Position numbers and translations under genes: made by a program | From: Bacillota bacterium | Lineage (GTDB): Bacteria; Sysuimicrobiota; Sysuimicrobiia; Sysuimicrobiales; Segetimicrobiaceae | Assembly (NCBI GenBank): GCA_021324975.1 | Contig: JAJPIA010000144.1 | Location: 17,943 to 81,942, forward strand | Direction of reading: 5' to 3' | DNA length: 64,000 nt | In this document: piece after piece, positions 1 through 8,077 of the stretch | How the letters are laid out: every line of letters begins with the position of its first letter | Numbering within the stretch: the first letter of the stretch is position 1 | Notes under the pieces: model-generated | The model's input: only the letters and a program-made list of their open reading frames with translations | Database searches by the model: none | What the model was told of the DNA's origin: nothing

Positions 1-2
1 GC

Positions 3-848
3 GCCCCCGGCGTGATCGTCGAGCACGAGGGCAAGACGCTGGTGTTTACGCCCGGTGTGCCCCGTGAGATGAAGGGCATGCTGGAAGACCATGTCGTGCC
101 GTATCTGCGGGGGCGCGGCCTGGCGGGCGGCGAGGTCATCCGATCACGGATCGTCCGCATCGTCGGCCTGGGCGAATCCCTCGTGGAAGAGCGCCTGCGC
201 GATCTCATGCGCGCGAGCACCAACCCCACCATCGCCCCCTACGCGCACACCGGAGAGTGCCATGTCCGGCTCACGGCCAGGGGGACCGAGGCGCTCGTGG
301 AACCGCTCCTTGACGACGCGGAGCGGGCGATCCGGGATCGCCTCGGTCAGGCGATCTACGCGGTCGGGGACGCGCCGCTCGACGAGGTGGTGGCGCGACT
401 GCTGGCGGAACGCCGGGTGACGCTCGCGGTCGCGGAGTCCTGTACCGGCGGTCTCCTGGGCCACCGGCTGACGCGCACGCCCGGCGCGTCCAGTTACCTC
501 GACGGTGGGGTGATCACGTACAGCAACGCGGCGAAGACGCGCTGGCTCGGCGTGCCGGGGTCCTTGATCGAGCGTTACGGCGCCGTGAGCGCGGAGGTCG
601 CGCGCGCGATGGCCGAAGGCGTGCGGGCCGGCGCGGGCACCGATCTCGCGATCGCGGTCACCGGCGTCGCGGGGCCGACGGGGGGGACGGAGGCGAAGCC
701 GGTAGGCTTGGTGTTCCTGGTGCTCGCGCACGCCGAGGGGACCGACGTCCGCGAGTTTCGTTTCGGCACCGAGCCCGGGCGGACCGGGATCCAGTATCTG
801 GCGAGCCAGTCCGCGCTCGACATGATCCGGCTGCACCTGCTCCGCTGA
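3..848 (+). CDS. cinA: CinA-type nicotinamide-nucleotide amidase (5' partial)
   Basis: The frame is open at the window edge, so most of the N-terminal molybdopterin-binding-like domain lies outside. Its last part is visible (APG near nt 3, then FTPGVPREMKGM at about nt 45-80). The C-terminal PncC domain is complete: AESCTGGLLG near nt 432-461 carries the catalytic serine and TGVAGPTGG near nt 660 is a second conserved loop. PncC converts NMN to nicotinate mononucleotide in the cytoplasm, recycling the NMN released by NAD-dependent DNA ligase. It heads a cinA-thpR-recA-recX order seen in many Terrabacteria and historically linked to competence and DNA uptake. Confidence 0.93.
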   Translation, partial: APGVIVEHEGKTLVFTPGVPREMKGMLEDHVVPYLRGRGLAGGEVIRSRIVRIVGLGESLVEERLRDLMRASTNPTIAPYAHTGECHVRLTARGTEALVEPLLDDAERAIRDRLGQAIYAVGDAPLDEVVARLLAERRVTLAVAESCTGGLLGHRLTRTPGASSYLDGGVITYSNAAKTRWLGVPGSLIERYGAVSAEVARAMAEGVRAGAGTDLAIAVTGVAGPTGGTEAKPVGLVFLVLAHAEGTDVREFRFGTEPGRTGIQYLASQSALDMIRLHLLR

Positions 849-945
849 CGGCACGCCGGAGGCGTCCCGGCGCAGAATCGTTCAGGCTCCGAGGTCCGGG
901 CAGCGCCTGCGGCGGTCGCGCGGCACCTCGGGACGGCGCGAAGGC

Positions 946-1581
946 ATGAACGCGTCCAATTCGAACGTCGATGCTCGCCGCGCGGGGCCCAGGCGGCGCA
1001 TCTTCCTGGCGGTGCCCTTGGCCCGCGGCCTGCACGAGGGTGTGGTCGCCGCGATCCACGGAGCCGTGGGCGGCCACGATGCGCTGCGTTGGGTGCGCCC
1101 CGATATGCTCCACATCACGCTGCGCTTTTTGGGCGGCATGACGGCTGCCGAGCTCAATCGCGCCATCCGGGCCGCGCAGGCCGCGGCGGAACCCTTTATT
1201 CCGTTTTCCGTGACCTTCGCGGGGGGTGGCGCGTTCCCGTCCTGGCGGACGCCCCGCGTCGTTTGGGCCGGCGTCGGCGCCGGCGCAGACGGGTTGCGGG
1301 CGCTCGCCGAAGCGCTTGATGCGGCGCTCGCAAAGCAGCGGTTTCCCCGCGAGCCGCAGCGATTTCACCCGCACGTGACGGTCGCGCGCGTGCGTGCGGG
1401 CGGGCCGCCGCCCGATTTGCGGCCCTACGCCGGCCGCCTCACGGGATCCGAGGCTCCGGTCATCGGCACTCAGCGCGTGGACGCGATCGTCGTGATGGAG
1501 AGCATGCTGCACACGTCGGGAGCAAGATACGAGGAAGTGTACCGAGCCGCGTTTCGCGGCGGGCCGTCGTCACACGGCTGA
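946..1581 (+). CDS. thpR: RNA 2',3'-cyclic phosphodiesterase (2'-5' RNA ligase family)
   Basis: A 211-residue protein of the 2H phosphoesterase superfamily. Both catalytic HxTx motifs are present: HITL at residues 56-59 and HVTV at 143-146. Family members hydrolyse 2',3'-cyclic phosphates on RNA and can join 2'-5' RNA ends in vitro; the cellular role is unclear. The start is an ATG with a weak GAAGG upstream; the first ~17 residues before RRIFLAVPL are not conserved, so the true start could be slightly later. It lies 97 bp after cinA. Confidence 0.9.
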   Translation: MNASNSNVDARRAGPRRRIFLAVPLARGLHEGVVAAIHGAVGGHDALRWVRPDMLHITLRFLGGMTAAELNRAIRAAQAAAEPFIPFSVTFAGGGAFPSWRTPRVVWAGVGAGADGLRALAEALDAALAKQRFPREPQRFHPHVTVARVRAGGPPPDLRPYAGRLTGSEAPVIGTQRVDAIVVMESMLHTSGARYEEVYRAAFRGGPSSHG

Positions 1582-1912
1582 CAATGCGCTCACGAGGCCA
1601 CATCCTCACCTGGCCACATTCGTGCAGTAGGAATACACCGGCTCGATCCGCGGATCTATCCCTCGCGTCGGTCGACATGTGCGTAGTAAATTTCGTCGAC
1701 ATCGTCGGGGCGCTCATTGAGAGCAGGTCAACTTTCCTGTATCGCGAAGCCCTCCGGAAAGCATCACGCTAAGTCGATGGAGTGGTGTGCCGACATCGAT
1801 GCAGTTGAGCCGTGGAATCCACGTGGTCGCTTGACAAACGAACATATGTTTGGTACAGTGGCCACAACTTAACCACACAAAACCGCCTCATCTTACCAGG
1901 AGGACATGCAGC
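1582..1912. other. recA upstream region (331 bp)
   Basis: No convincing gene is seen in this stretch. A 62-codon open frame (1584-1772) has no ribosome site and no recognisable motif. The 3' end holds the recA promoter and SOS box, listed separately. Confidence 0.6.
1831..1859 (+). promoter_or_regulatory. recA promoter with embedded LexA/DinR SOS box
   Basis: TTGACA (1831-1836) and TACAGT (1854-1859) are separated by 17 bp, a near-consensus housekeeping promoter. Inside the spacer, CGAACATATGTTTG (1839-1852) matches the Bacillus DinR/LexA box CGAACRNRYGTTYC at 13 of 14 positions. LexA bound there would block RNA polymerase, so recA is predicted to be SOS-induced. No lexA gene is in the window. 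A strong AGGAGG (1898-1903) precedes the recA ATG. Confidence 0.85.
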
Positions 1913-3025
1913 ATGAACGAGCGGCAGCGCGCCCTGGATCTCGCCCTGACCCAGATCGAGAAGCAGTTTGGCAAGGGTTCGATCATGAAGCTTGGCGAGC
2001 ATCAGGCCAAACTCACCGCGGAGGTCATTTCCACCGGTGCGCTGGCCATTGACGCCGCCCTCGGCGTGGGCGGGGTGCCGCGCGGCCGCGTGGTCGAGAT
2101 CTACGGCCCGGAGTCGTCCGGCAAGACGACGCTTGGTTACCACGTGATTGCCGAAGCGCAGCGCGACGGCGGTGTCGCCGCCTTCATCGACGCGGAGCAC
2201 GCGCTCAACCCGGAGTACGCGCGGACCGTGGGCGTGGATATCGACAGTCTTCTCATCTCGCAACCCGATTCCGGCGAGCAGGCGCTCGAGATCGCGGAGA
2301 TGCTCGTCCGCTCCGGTGCGATCGACGTCGTCGTCGTCGACTCCGTCGCGGCGCTCGTGCCCCGCGCCGAACTGGAAGGCGAGATGGGCGATGCCCACGT
2401 CGGGCTGCAGGCCCGGCTCATGTCTCAAGCCCTCCGTAAGCTCGTCGGCGCGATCAGCAAGTCTCGCACGACCGTCATCTTCATCAACCAGCTCCGGGAG
2501 AAAGTGGGCGTCATGTACGGCAATCCGGAGGTCACGACGGGTGGCCGGGCGCTCAAGTTCTATGCGTCGGTGCGGATAGAGATCCGTCGCATCGAGTCGA
2601 TCAAATCCGGCGATCAGGTCCTCGGCCAGCGCGTACGGGTCAAGGTGGTGAAGAACAAGCTCGCGGCGCCCTTCCGCGAAGCGGAAGTAGATATTATCTT
2701 TCCCCGCGGCATCAGCCGGGCGGGTAGCTTGCTCGACGTCGCTACGGCGCAGGGCATCGTGACGCGAACGGGGACCTGGTTTGCCTACAAAGACATGAAG
2801 CTTGGGCAGGGGCGCGACAACGCCCGGGAGTTTCTGGAATCCAATCCCGAATTGGCCGCGGAGATTGCCACGCGGGCACGGGAGAAACTGGGGATGACGC
2901 GCGGCGGGGCAGCGGCAACTATCCCCGCGGCCGACATCTCGACCAACGGTGATGTGAAGCCGGCGGCCCGCGACGGGCACGCGCCCTCGGCGGCCAAGGG
3001 GGTTCCCGTTCGGGCGCAGCGCTGA
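1913..3025 (+). CDS. recA: Recombinase RecA
   Basis: A 370-residue RecA. Walker [10 protein letters not shown] is at residues 65-73, and the conserved [16 protein letters not shown] and [19 protein letters not shown] blocks follow. It forms ATP-dependent filaments on single-stranded DNA for homologous recombination and stimulates LexA self-cleavage. The start is the ATG at 1913 because AGGAGG lies 9 nt upstream; an in-frame open stretch reaches back to 1850 but would overlap the promoter. The C-terminal ~45 residues are Ala/Gly/Pro-rich and unlike classical RecA tails. Confidence 0.98.
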   Translation: MNERQRALDLALTQIEKQFGKGSIMKLGEHQAKLTAEVISTGALAIDAALGVGGVPRGRVVEIYGPESSGKTTLGYHVIAEAQRDGGVAAFIDAEHALNPEYARTVGVDIDSLLISQPDSGEQALEIAEMLVRSGAIDVVVVDSVAALVPRAELEGEMGDAHVGLQARLMSQALRKLVGAISKSRTTVIFINQLREKVGVMYGNPEVTTGGRALKFYASVRIEIRRIESIKSGDQVLGQRVRVKVVKNKLAAPFREAEVDIIFPRGISRAGSLLDVATAQGIVTRTGTWFAYKDMKLGQGRDNAREFLESNPELAAEIATRAREKLGMTRGGAAATIPAADISTNGDVKPAARDGHAPSAAKGVPVRAQR

Positions 3026-3130
3026 TGAGCGTCGCCTCGCTCAGGGCTGCGCTCTCAGTCAGCACCCGCGAGAAGGCCGTCCCCGGAGCCCAGGACTCGG
3101 GCCTGCCTCGGCGGTGAGAGGCCGGTCCTC

Positions 3131-3817
3131 GTGAGTATCCGATCGGGTCGGGCCTCGTTCACACGCTCCCGGGGGTTGCGCCACCGCCAATCGTCGGCCC
3201 GGCGCGGTGCCGTGTCGGTTGACGGTCGCACAGGTCCGCGCGATGATGAGGGACTGTCGCGCCACGGTATCCTCGCGGGCGATGGTGTGTCTGCCGGCCC
3301 GGTTGAGCGGCGGGTGCGGCAGAGCCCGCTGGAGCGGGCGAGGGAGACGGCACTCCGGCTGTTGGCCGTGCGGTCCCGGAGCACCTTTGAGCTTAGCCTC
3401 CAACTGCGCCGGCGCGGGGTGCCGGACGCGAACGTCCGCGCCGTCGTTGCAGATCTCACCGGCGGTGGCTACCTGGACGATCTGGCCTTTGCCCGCGGAT
3501 GGGTGGCCACCCGCGCGGGGGCGCGCGCCTATGGTGTGGCGCGGCTGCGGCGTGAGCTACGCGAAAAAGGTGTCGCGATCCCGCTCATCGAGCGGGCAAT
3601 CCGAGAGGCATACGGCGAAGAAGATTATTCCGTGACCGAAGAACGCAACGCGCGGGCTCTGATCGAACGGCGCCGTCCCGCGTATCGTCACCTGCCCGCC
3701 GACGTTCGGACGCGCCGCCTGGCGGGATTCCTCGAGCGGCGCGGCTTCTCGCCTCACACGATCACCCGCGTCCTGGGTGCGGCTCACCGGGCCGCGGCGG
3801 ACGCGCCCGATGGCTAA
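3131..3817 (+). CDS. recX: Regulatory protein RecX
   Basis: The RecX domain starts around residue 75 (RSRSTFELSLQLRRRGV, then GGYLDDLAFARGWV and RLRRELREKGV). RecX binds RecA filaments and limits their growth. The start is uncertain: GTG at 3131 gives 228 residues, longer than most RecX proteins. In-frame GTGs at 3212 and 3287 would give about 201 and 176 residues, nearer the usual size, but none of the three has a good ribosome site. The stop overlaps the helicase ATG by 8 nt, so the two are probably translationally coupled. Confidence 0.9.
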   Translation: MSIRSGRASFTRSRGLRHRQSSARRGAVSVDGRTGPRDDEGLSRHGILAGDGVSAGPVERRVRQSPLERARETALRLLAVRSRSTFELSLQLRRRGVPDANVRAVVADLTGGGYLDDLAFARGWVATRAGARAYGVARLRRELREKGVAIPLIERAIREAYGEEDYSVTEERNARALIERRRPAYRHLPADVRTRRLAGFLERRGFSPHTITRVLGAAHRAAADAPDG

Positions 3818-6800
3818 TCGCCGGGAGTCCCACGCGGGCGGGGACCAGCTCGACCTCGACCTGGTCGGCGCGCGCACGGCGGCCACGCCCGTCCCCGACT
3901 CCGATGTGGAACCGGCGGAGGACGAGCCCGCAGCCGCGCTGGAGGCGCTGCTCCTGCGGCAGGCGTCGGCCGCCGACGCGGCGCTGGAGGGGTTGACCGC
4001 CGAGCAGCGCGACGCCGTGACGCACGCGGACGGCCCGCTGTTGATCGTGGCCGGGGCCGGTACGGGTAAGACCACCGTGATCACCCGTCGCATCGGCTAC
4101 TTGATCGCGACCCGTCGGGTGCGGCCGGAACAGGTGCTGGCGCTGACCTTTACCGATCGGGCCGCGGCCGAAATGGAAGAGCGGGTGGACCGCCTCGTTC
4201 CGTACGGGTTCACGCAGGCCTGGATCAGCACGTTCCACGCGTTCGGCGACCGGGTGCTGCGGGACCACGCGCTGCATCTTGGTCTGCCCCCGGATTTCCG
4301 CGTGCTCAGCCGCGCGGAGCAGGTCATCTTCATCCGCGAGCGGCTCTTCGAGTTTCCGCTGGACCACTTCCGTCCGCTGGGGGATCCGGCCCGCTACGTG
4401 GATGCCCTGGTGTCGCTCATCAGCCGGGCGAAGGACGAAGACATCTCCCCCGAGGAGTACGCGGCCTACGCGGACCGCCTGGCGGCGGACGCGGCTGCGC
4501 AGCCGGACGATCCGGTGCTGGCGGACCAGGCTCGGCAGCAGCGCGAGCTCGCCGCCGCGTATCGCACCTACCAAGAACTGCTCGCCAAGGAAGGGCGCCT
4601 CGATTTCGGTGATCTCATCGTCCTGACGTTGCGCCTGCTCCGCGAGCATCCGGACGTCTTGCACGGCTACCAGGAGCAGTTCCACCAGATTCTCGTCGAC
4701 GAGTTCCAGGACACGAACTATGCGCAGTTCGAGTTGGTCAAGCTCCTCGCCGGCGCGCGCCGCAACCTCGCCGCCGTCGCGGACGATGATCAAGCGATCT
4801 ACCGCTTTCGGGGCGCGTCCTACAGCAACATCACGTTTTTCACGGAGATGTACGCCGGCGCGCGGACGGTCGTCCTCACCCGAAACTACCGGTCGACGCA
4901 GTTCATCCTGGACGCCGCCTACCGTCTCGTTCGCCACAATGATCCTGACCGGCTCGAGGTGCGCGCCGGCCTGGACAAGCGCCTGGAAGCCGTCGCCGGA
5001 CCGGGCGTGCTGCCGCGTCATGTGCACTACGAATCCCTCGGCGCCGAGGCCGATGGCGTCGCGGACCGCATCGCCGACCGCGTCGGCGCGGGCGCGTGGC
5101 AGTATCGTGACGTGGCGATCCTCGTGCGTGCGAACAGGGACGCCGATCCATTCCTCCGCGCCCTCAACATGCGCGGGATCCCGTTTCAGTTCTCCGGCAC
5201 CCGCGGCCTCTACGACCGCGAAGAGATCCGATTGCTCACCTCCTTCCTTCGCGTCCTCGCCCATCCGGACGACAGCGTGTCGCTCTACCACTTGAGCGCG
5301 TCGCCGCTCTACGACGTCCCGGCGGCGGACTTGGCCGCGTGCATGGGTTATGCGAGCCGCCGGAGGCGGTCGTTGCACCACGTGTACCGCTACCTCGGCC
5401 GCATCGAGGATCTCGAGATCTCGACGCAGGGCCGCGAGGTGGTCGCCCGCCTCCTGGACGACCTGGAGGAGATGGCGCGGCTGGCGCCCCGGTTTCCGAC
5501 GGGTCGTGTGCTCTATGAGTACGTGATCAACCGCACGGGGTTCGTGCGCCGGCTCGCATCGTCCGGGCGCCCCGAGGACGAGCACAAGGTCGCAAACATC
5601 GCCAAGTTCTTCGACCTGGTCGCGCGGTTCGGCGACGTGGCCCCCCTGGACCGGGTGCCGGCCTTCATCGGCTACCTGGACCTGCTCATCGACGCGGGCG
5701 ACGATCCGCCGACCGCGGAGATGGACGGCGAAGCCGACGCGGTCCGGGTCCTCACGGTGCACAAGGCCAAGGGGCTCGAGTTTCCCGTCGTCTTCCTCGT
5801 GAGCCTCGTCACCGACAAATTCCCCTCGCGCGCCCGGCGCGACCCCTTGCCGTTGCCGGATACGCTGATGAAGGACATGCTGCCCAGCGGCGATTTCCAC
5901 GTCCAGGAAGAGCGGCGCCTGTGCTACGTCGGCATGACGCGCGCCAAGCGCGAGCTGTTCCTGACAAGCGCCACCGACTACGGTGGCGTGCGGCCGCGCA
6001 AGGTAAGCCGTTTTGTCCTGGAGGCCCTCGACGTGCCTCGCGTGGTCCCCGAGACCGTGCACGCGTCGACCGTGCAGGCGGTGGAGCGCCACGCACCGGC
6101 CGTCGAGCCGGTGCCGCTCACGTTGATCCCGCTCGGCGACGACACGGTGCTGCAGCTGTCGTTCCGGCAGATCGACGATTACCTGACCTGCCCGTACAAG
6201 TACCGGTACATCCACGTGCTCCGCGTGCCGGTGCTCCGCGATCACCGCGTGGCCTACGGTGCCGCCCTGCACGAGGCCGTGCAGGAATATAATCGCCGAC
6301 GCGCCCGGCATCAGCCCGTGACGGCCGAGGACCTGATCGCGCATTTCGAGCGCGCGTGGGTCAACGAGGGGTTTCTGAGCCGGGAGCACGAGGACCAGCG
6401 GATGGAGGCCGGCCGCGGCGCCCTGCGGCGCTTCTTCGAGCACCAGCAGGCCGGCGGCACGGTGCCCACGTTTGTGGAGCGCGAGTTCCGGTTCTCGGTG
6501 CAGGGTAACCTGCTGCGCGGCCGCTGGGACCGCGTCGACGTGCGCGCCGGCGAGGTCGTAATCATCGACTTCAAGAGCACCGACGTGCGCACGCAGCAGG
6601 ACGCGGACCGCCGCGCCAAGGACAGTGAGCAGCTCTCGATCTATGCGCTCGCCTATGAGGCCGTGTTTGGACGGCTTCCCGACCGTGTGGAGCTGCATTT
6701 CCTGGGGCGTGACGTGGTGGTCGGCCAGGCCCGCAAGACGGCGGCGGATGTCGCCGCAGTGCGCGCGATGATCCTGGAAGCCGCCAGCGGGATACGCGCA

Positions 6801-6890
6801 CAACGGTTCATCGCCACTCCCGATCCGTACCGGGCGTGTCCGTACTGCGCATTCAACCAGATTTGCCCGTTCACCGCGGCGCCCGAATGA
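3810..6890 (+). CDS. UvrD/AddA-like helicase fused to a PD-(D/E)XK Fe-S nuclease
   Basis: A 1026-residue protein. The first ~700 residues are an SF1A helicase: Walker A AGAGTGKTT around residue 87, DEFQDT (motif II), DDDQAIYRFRGA (III), LTRNYRST (IV), TVHKAKGLEFPVVFL (V) and CYVGMTRAKREL (VI). The last ~250 residues are a RecB/Cas4-type nuclease: YGAALHEAVQ, GRWDRVD, then VVIIDFKS. One cysteine in LTCPYKYRY and three in CPYCAFNQICPF form the pattern of an AddB/Cas4-type 4Fe-4S staple. A role in double-strand end resection is likely. It overlaps recX (8 nt) and the yhaO-like gene (ATGA). Confidence 0.92.
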   Translation: MANRRESHAGGDQLDLDLVGARTAATPVPDSDVEPAEDEPAAALEALLLRQASAADAALEGLTAEQRDAVTHADGPLLIVAGAGTGKTTVITRRIGYLIATRRVRPEQVLALTFTDRAAAEMEERVDRLVPYGFTQAWISTFHAFGDRVLRDHALHLGLPPDFRVLSRAEQVIFIRERLFEFPLDHFRPLGDPARYVDALVSLISRAKDEDISPEEYAAYADRLAADAAAQPDDPVLADQARQQRELAAAYRTYQELLAKEGRLDFGDLIVLTLRLLREHPDVLHGYQEQFHQILVDEFQDTNYAQFELVKLLAGARRNLAAVADDDQAIYRFRGASYSNITFFTEMYAGARTVVLTRNYRSTQFILDAAYRLVRHNDPDRLEVRAGLDKRLEAVAGPGVLPRHVHYESLGAEADGVADRIADRVGAGAWQYRDVAILVRANRDADPFLRALNMRGIPFQFSGTRGLYDREEIRLLTSFLRVLAHPDDSVSLYHLSASPLYDVPAADLAACMGYASRRRRSLHHVYRYLGRIEDLEISTQGREVVARLLDDLEEMARLAPRFPTGRVLYEYVINRTGFVRRLASSGRPEDEHKVANIAKFFDLVARFGDVAPLDRVPAFIGYLDLLIDAGDDPPTAEMDGEADAVRVLTVHKAKGLEFPVVFLVSLVTDKFPSRARRDPLPLPDTLMKDMLPSGDFHVQEERRLCYVGMTRAKRELFLTSATDYGGVRPRKVSRFVLEALDVPRVVPETVHASTVQAVERHAPAVEPVPLTLIPLGDDTVLQLSFRQIDDYLTCPYKYRYIHVLRVPVLRDHRVAYGAALHEAVQEYNRRRARHQPVTAEDLIAHFERAWVNEGFLSREHEDQRMEAGRGALRRFFEHQQAGGTVPTFVEREFRFSVQGNLLRGRWDRVDVRAGEVVIIDFKSTDVRTQQDADRRAKDSEQLSIYALAYEAVFGRLPDRVELHFLGRDVVVGQARKTAADVAAVRAMILEAASGIRAQRFIATPDPYRACPYCAFNQICPFTAAPE

Positions 6891-8077
6891 GCGTCCGGCT
6901 TCTGCACACGTCGGACGTGCATCTTGGGGCGACCTTCAAGATGCTCGGGGAACGCGGCGGCGACCAGCGGCGGCAGTTGCAGCGCACGCTGGCGAACGTG
7001 GCCGGGCTCGCGATCCAGGAGCGCGTCGACGCCGTGCTCGTCGCGGGTGATCTGTTCGACTCCGTGGCCGCGGCACGCCTCATGGCCGCGTTTGCCCGGG
7101 AACAGCTCGGGCGCCTCGGCGAGGCGGGCATCCCCGTGTGCGCCATCGCCGGTAACCACGACCCGCTCGGGGCAGGGAGTACCGGGATCTGGCAGCGGCT
7201 CGCCAGCGAGTGCCCGCACGTGACCGTCTTCGGTGCGGTACCGCAGGCGCGGGTCTTTTCCGAGCGCCACCTCACGGTGATCGGCCGGTCCGTCCAGGAC
7301 CGGCTTTCCACCGAGAGCCCGCTCGCCGCGTTTCTCGCCGGCGGCGCCGTGGTCGCGGACGGGGACGACGCGACGACGCCGGCGATGGTGCCGGCCGGGG
7401 CCCGACCGACACGCCACGTCGTCGGCGTGTTCCACGGGAGCGTGCAGCGCCCGGATTTCGAGACTAAGTTCGGTCTGATTACCCCGGAGGAAATCGGCGC
7501 CAGCGGCTTGGACTACCTTGCCTTGGGCGACTGGCACTCGACGCAAAACGTTTCTGCCGGCGGGGTCGCCGCCTGGTACAGCGGGGCGCCCGAGATGATC
7601 GGTCTGGACGAGCCGGACTCGGGCAACGTGTGCCTCGTCACGGTCCGAGGGCCGGGTGACGTCGACGTGGCGCCGCGGCGCGTGGGCCGGCGGCGCGCTG
7701 CCGCCATCACGGTCGATCTCGCGACCGCGGGCGGTCCGGATGCGGTGGCGCGGTTGATCGGCGACCGCGCCGACCGGGATCTCGCGCTGGTGGTGACGCT
7801 GACGGGGCTCGTCGGGTTGTCCGACCGCGTGCTGGCGGACGCGCTGCGTGACGACCTCGCCGCGGAGTTTTTCCGGTTGGAGATCCGCGACGCCTCGCAT
7901 CTGCGGCGGGAGGCCGTCGACCCCACGCAGTACCCGGCGAACACGGTGCTCGGCCGCTTCGTGCGGCAGATGCACGAGCTCCTCGCCGCCCGCGACGGCG
8001 AGGAGCGGGCGATCGCCGAAGACGCGCTCGCGTACGGCGTGGCCCTCCTCGAGGGCCGGACGGAGATCCTGGGATGA
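6887..8077 (+). CDS. SbcD/YhaO-type DNA repair metallophosphoesterase
   Basis: A 396-residue calcineurin-like phosphoesterase. Metal-binding motifs are visible in order: DVHLG (D10, H12), AGDLFD, AGNHDP, FHGSV and GDWHS. SbcD/Mre11-family proteins are Mn-dependent nucleases acting on DNA ends and hairpins. The start ATG overlaps the helicase stop as ATGA and the stop overlaps the next gene in the same way, so all three should be translated together. Pairing with a membrane-segment ATPase suggests Bacillus YhaO rather than canonical SbcD. Confidence 0.9.
   Translation: MSVRLLHTSDVHLGATFKMLGERGGDQRRQLQRTLANVAGLAIQERVDAVLVAGDLFDSVAAARLMAAFAREQLGRLGEAGIPVCAIAGNHDPLGAGSTGIWQRLASECPHVTVFGAVPQARVFSERHLTVIGRSVQDRLSTESPLAAFLAGGAVVADGDDATTPAMVPAGARPTRHVVGVFHGSVQRPDFETKFGLITPEEIGASGLDYLALGDWHSTQNVSAGGVAAWYSGAPEMIGLDEPDSGNVCLVTVRGPGDVDVAPRRVGRRRAAAITVDLATAGGPDAVARLIGDRADRDLALVVTLTGLVGLSDRVLADALRDDLAAEFFRLEIRDASHLRREAVDPTQYPANTVLGRFVRQMHELLAARDGEERAIAEDALAYGVALLEGRTEILG

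Noticed and set aside
1584..1772. 62-codon frame upstream of recA
   Set aside because: No ribosome site, no motif, composition unlike the neighbouring genes.
3762..6803. Very long minus-strand open frame opposite the helicase
   Set aside because: A shadow of the GC-rich codon pattern; the plus strand encodes all helicase and nuclease motifs.
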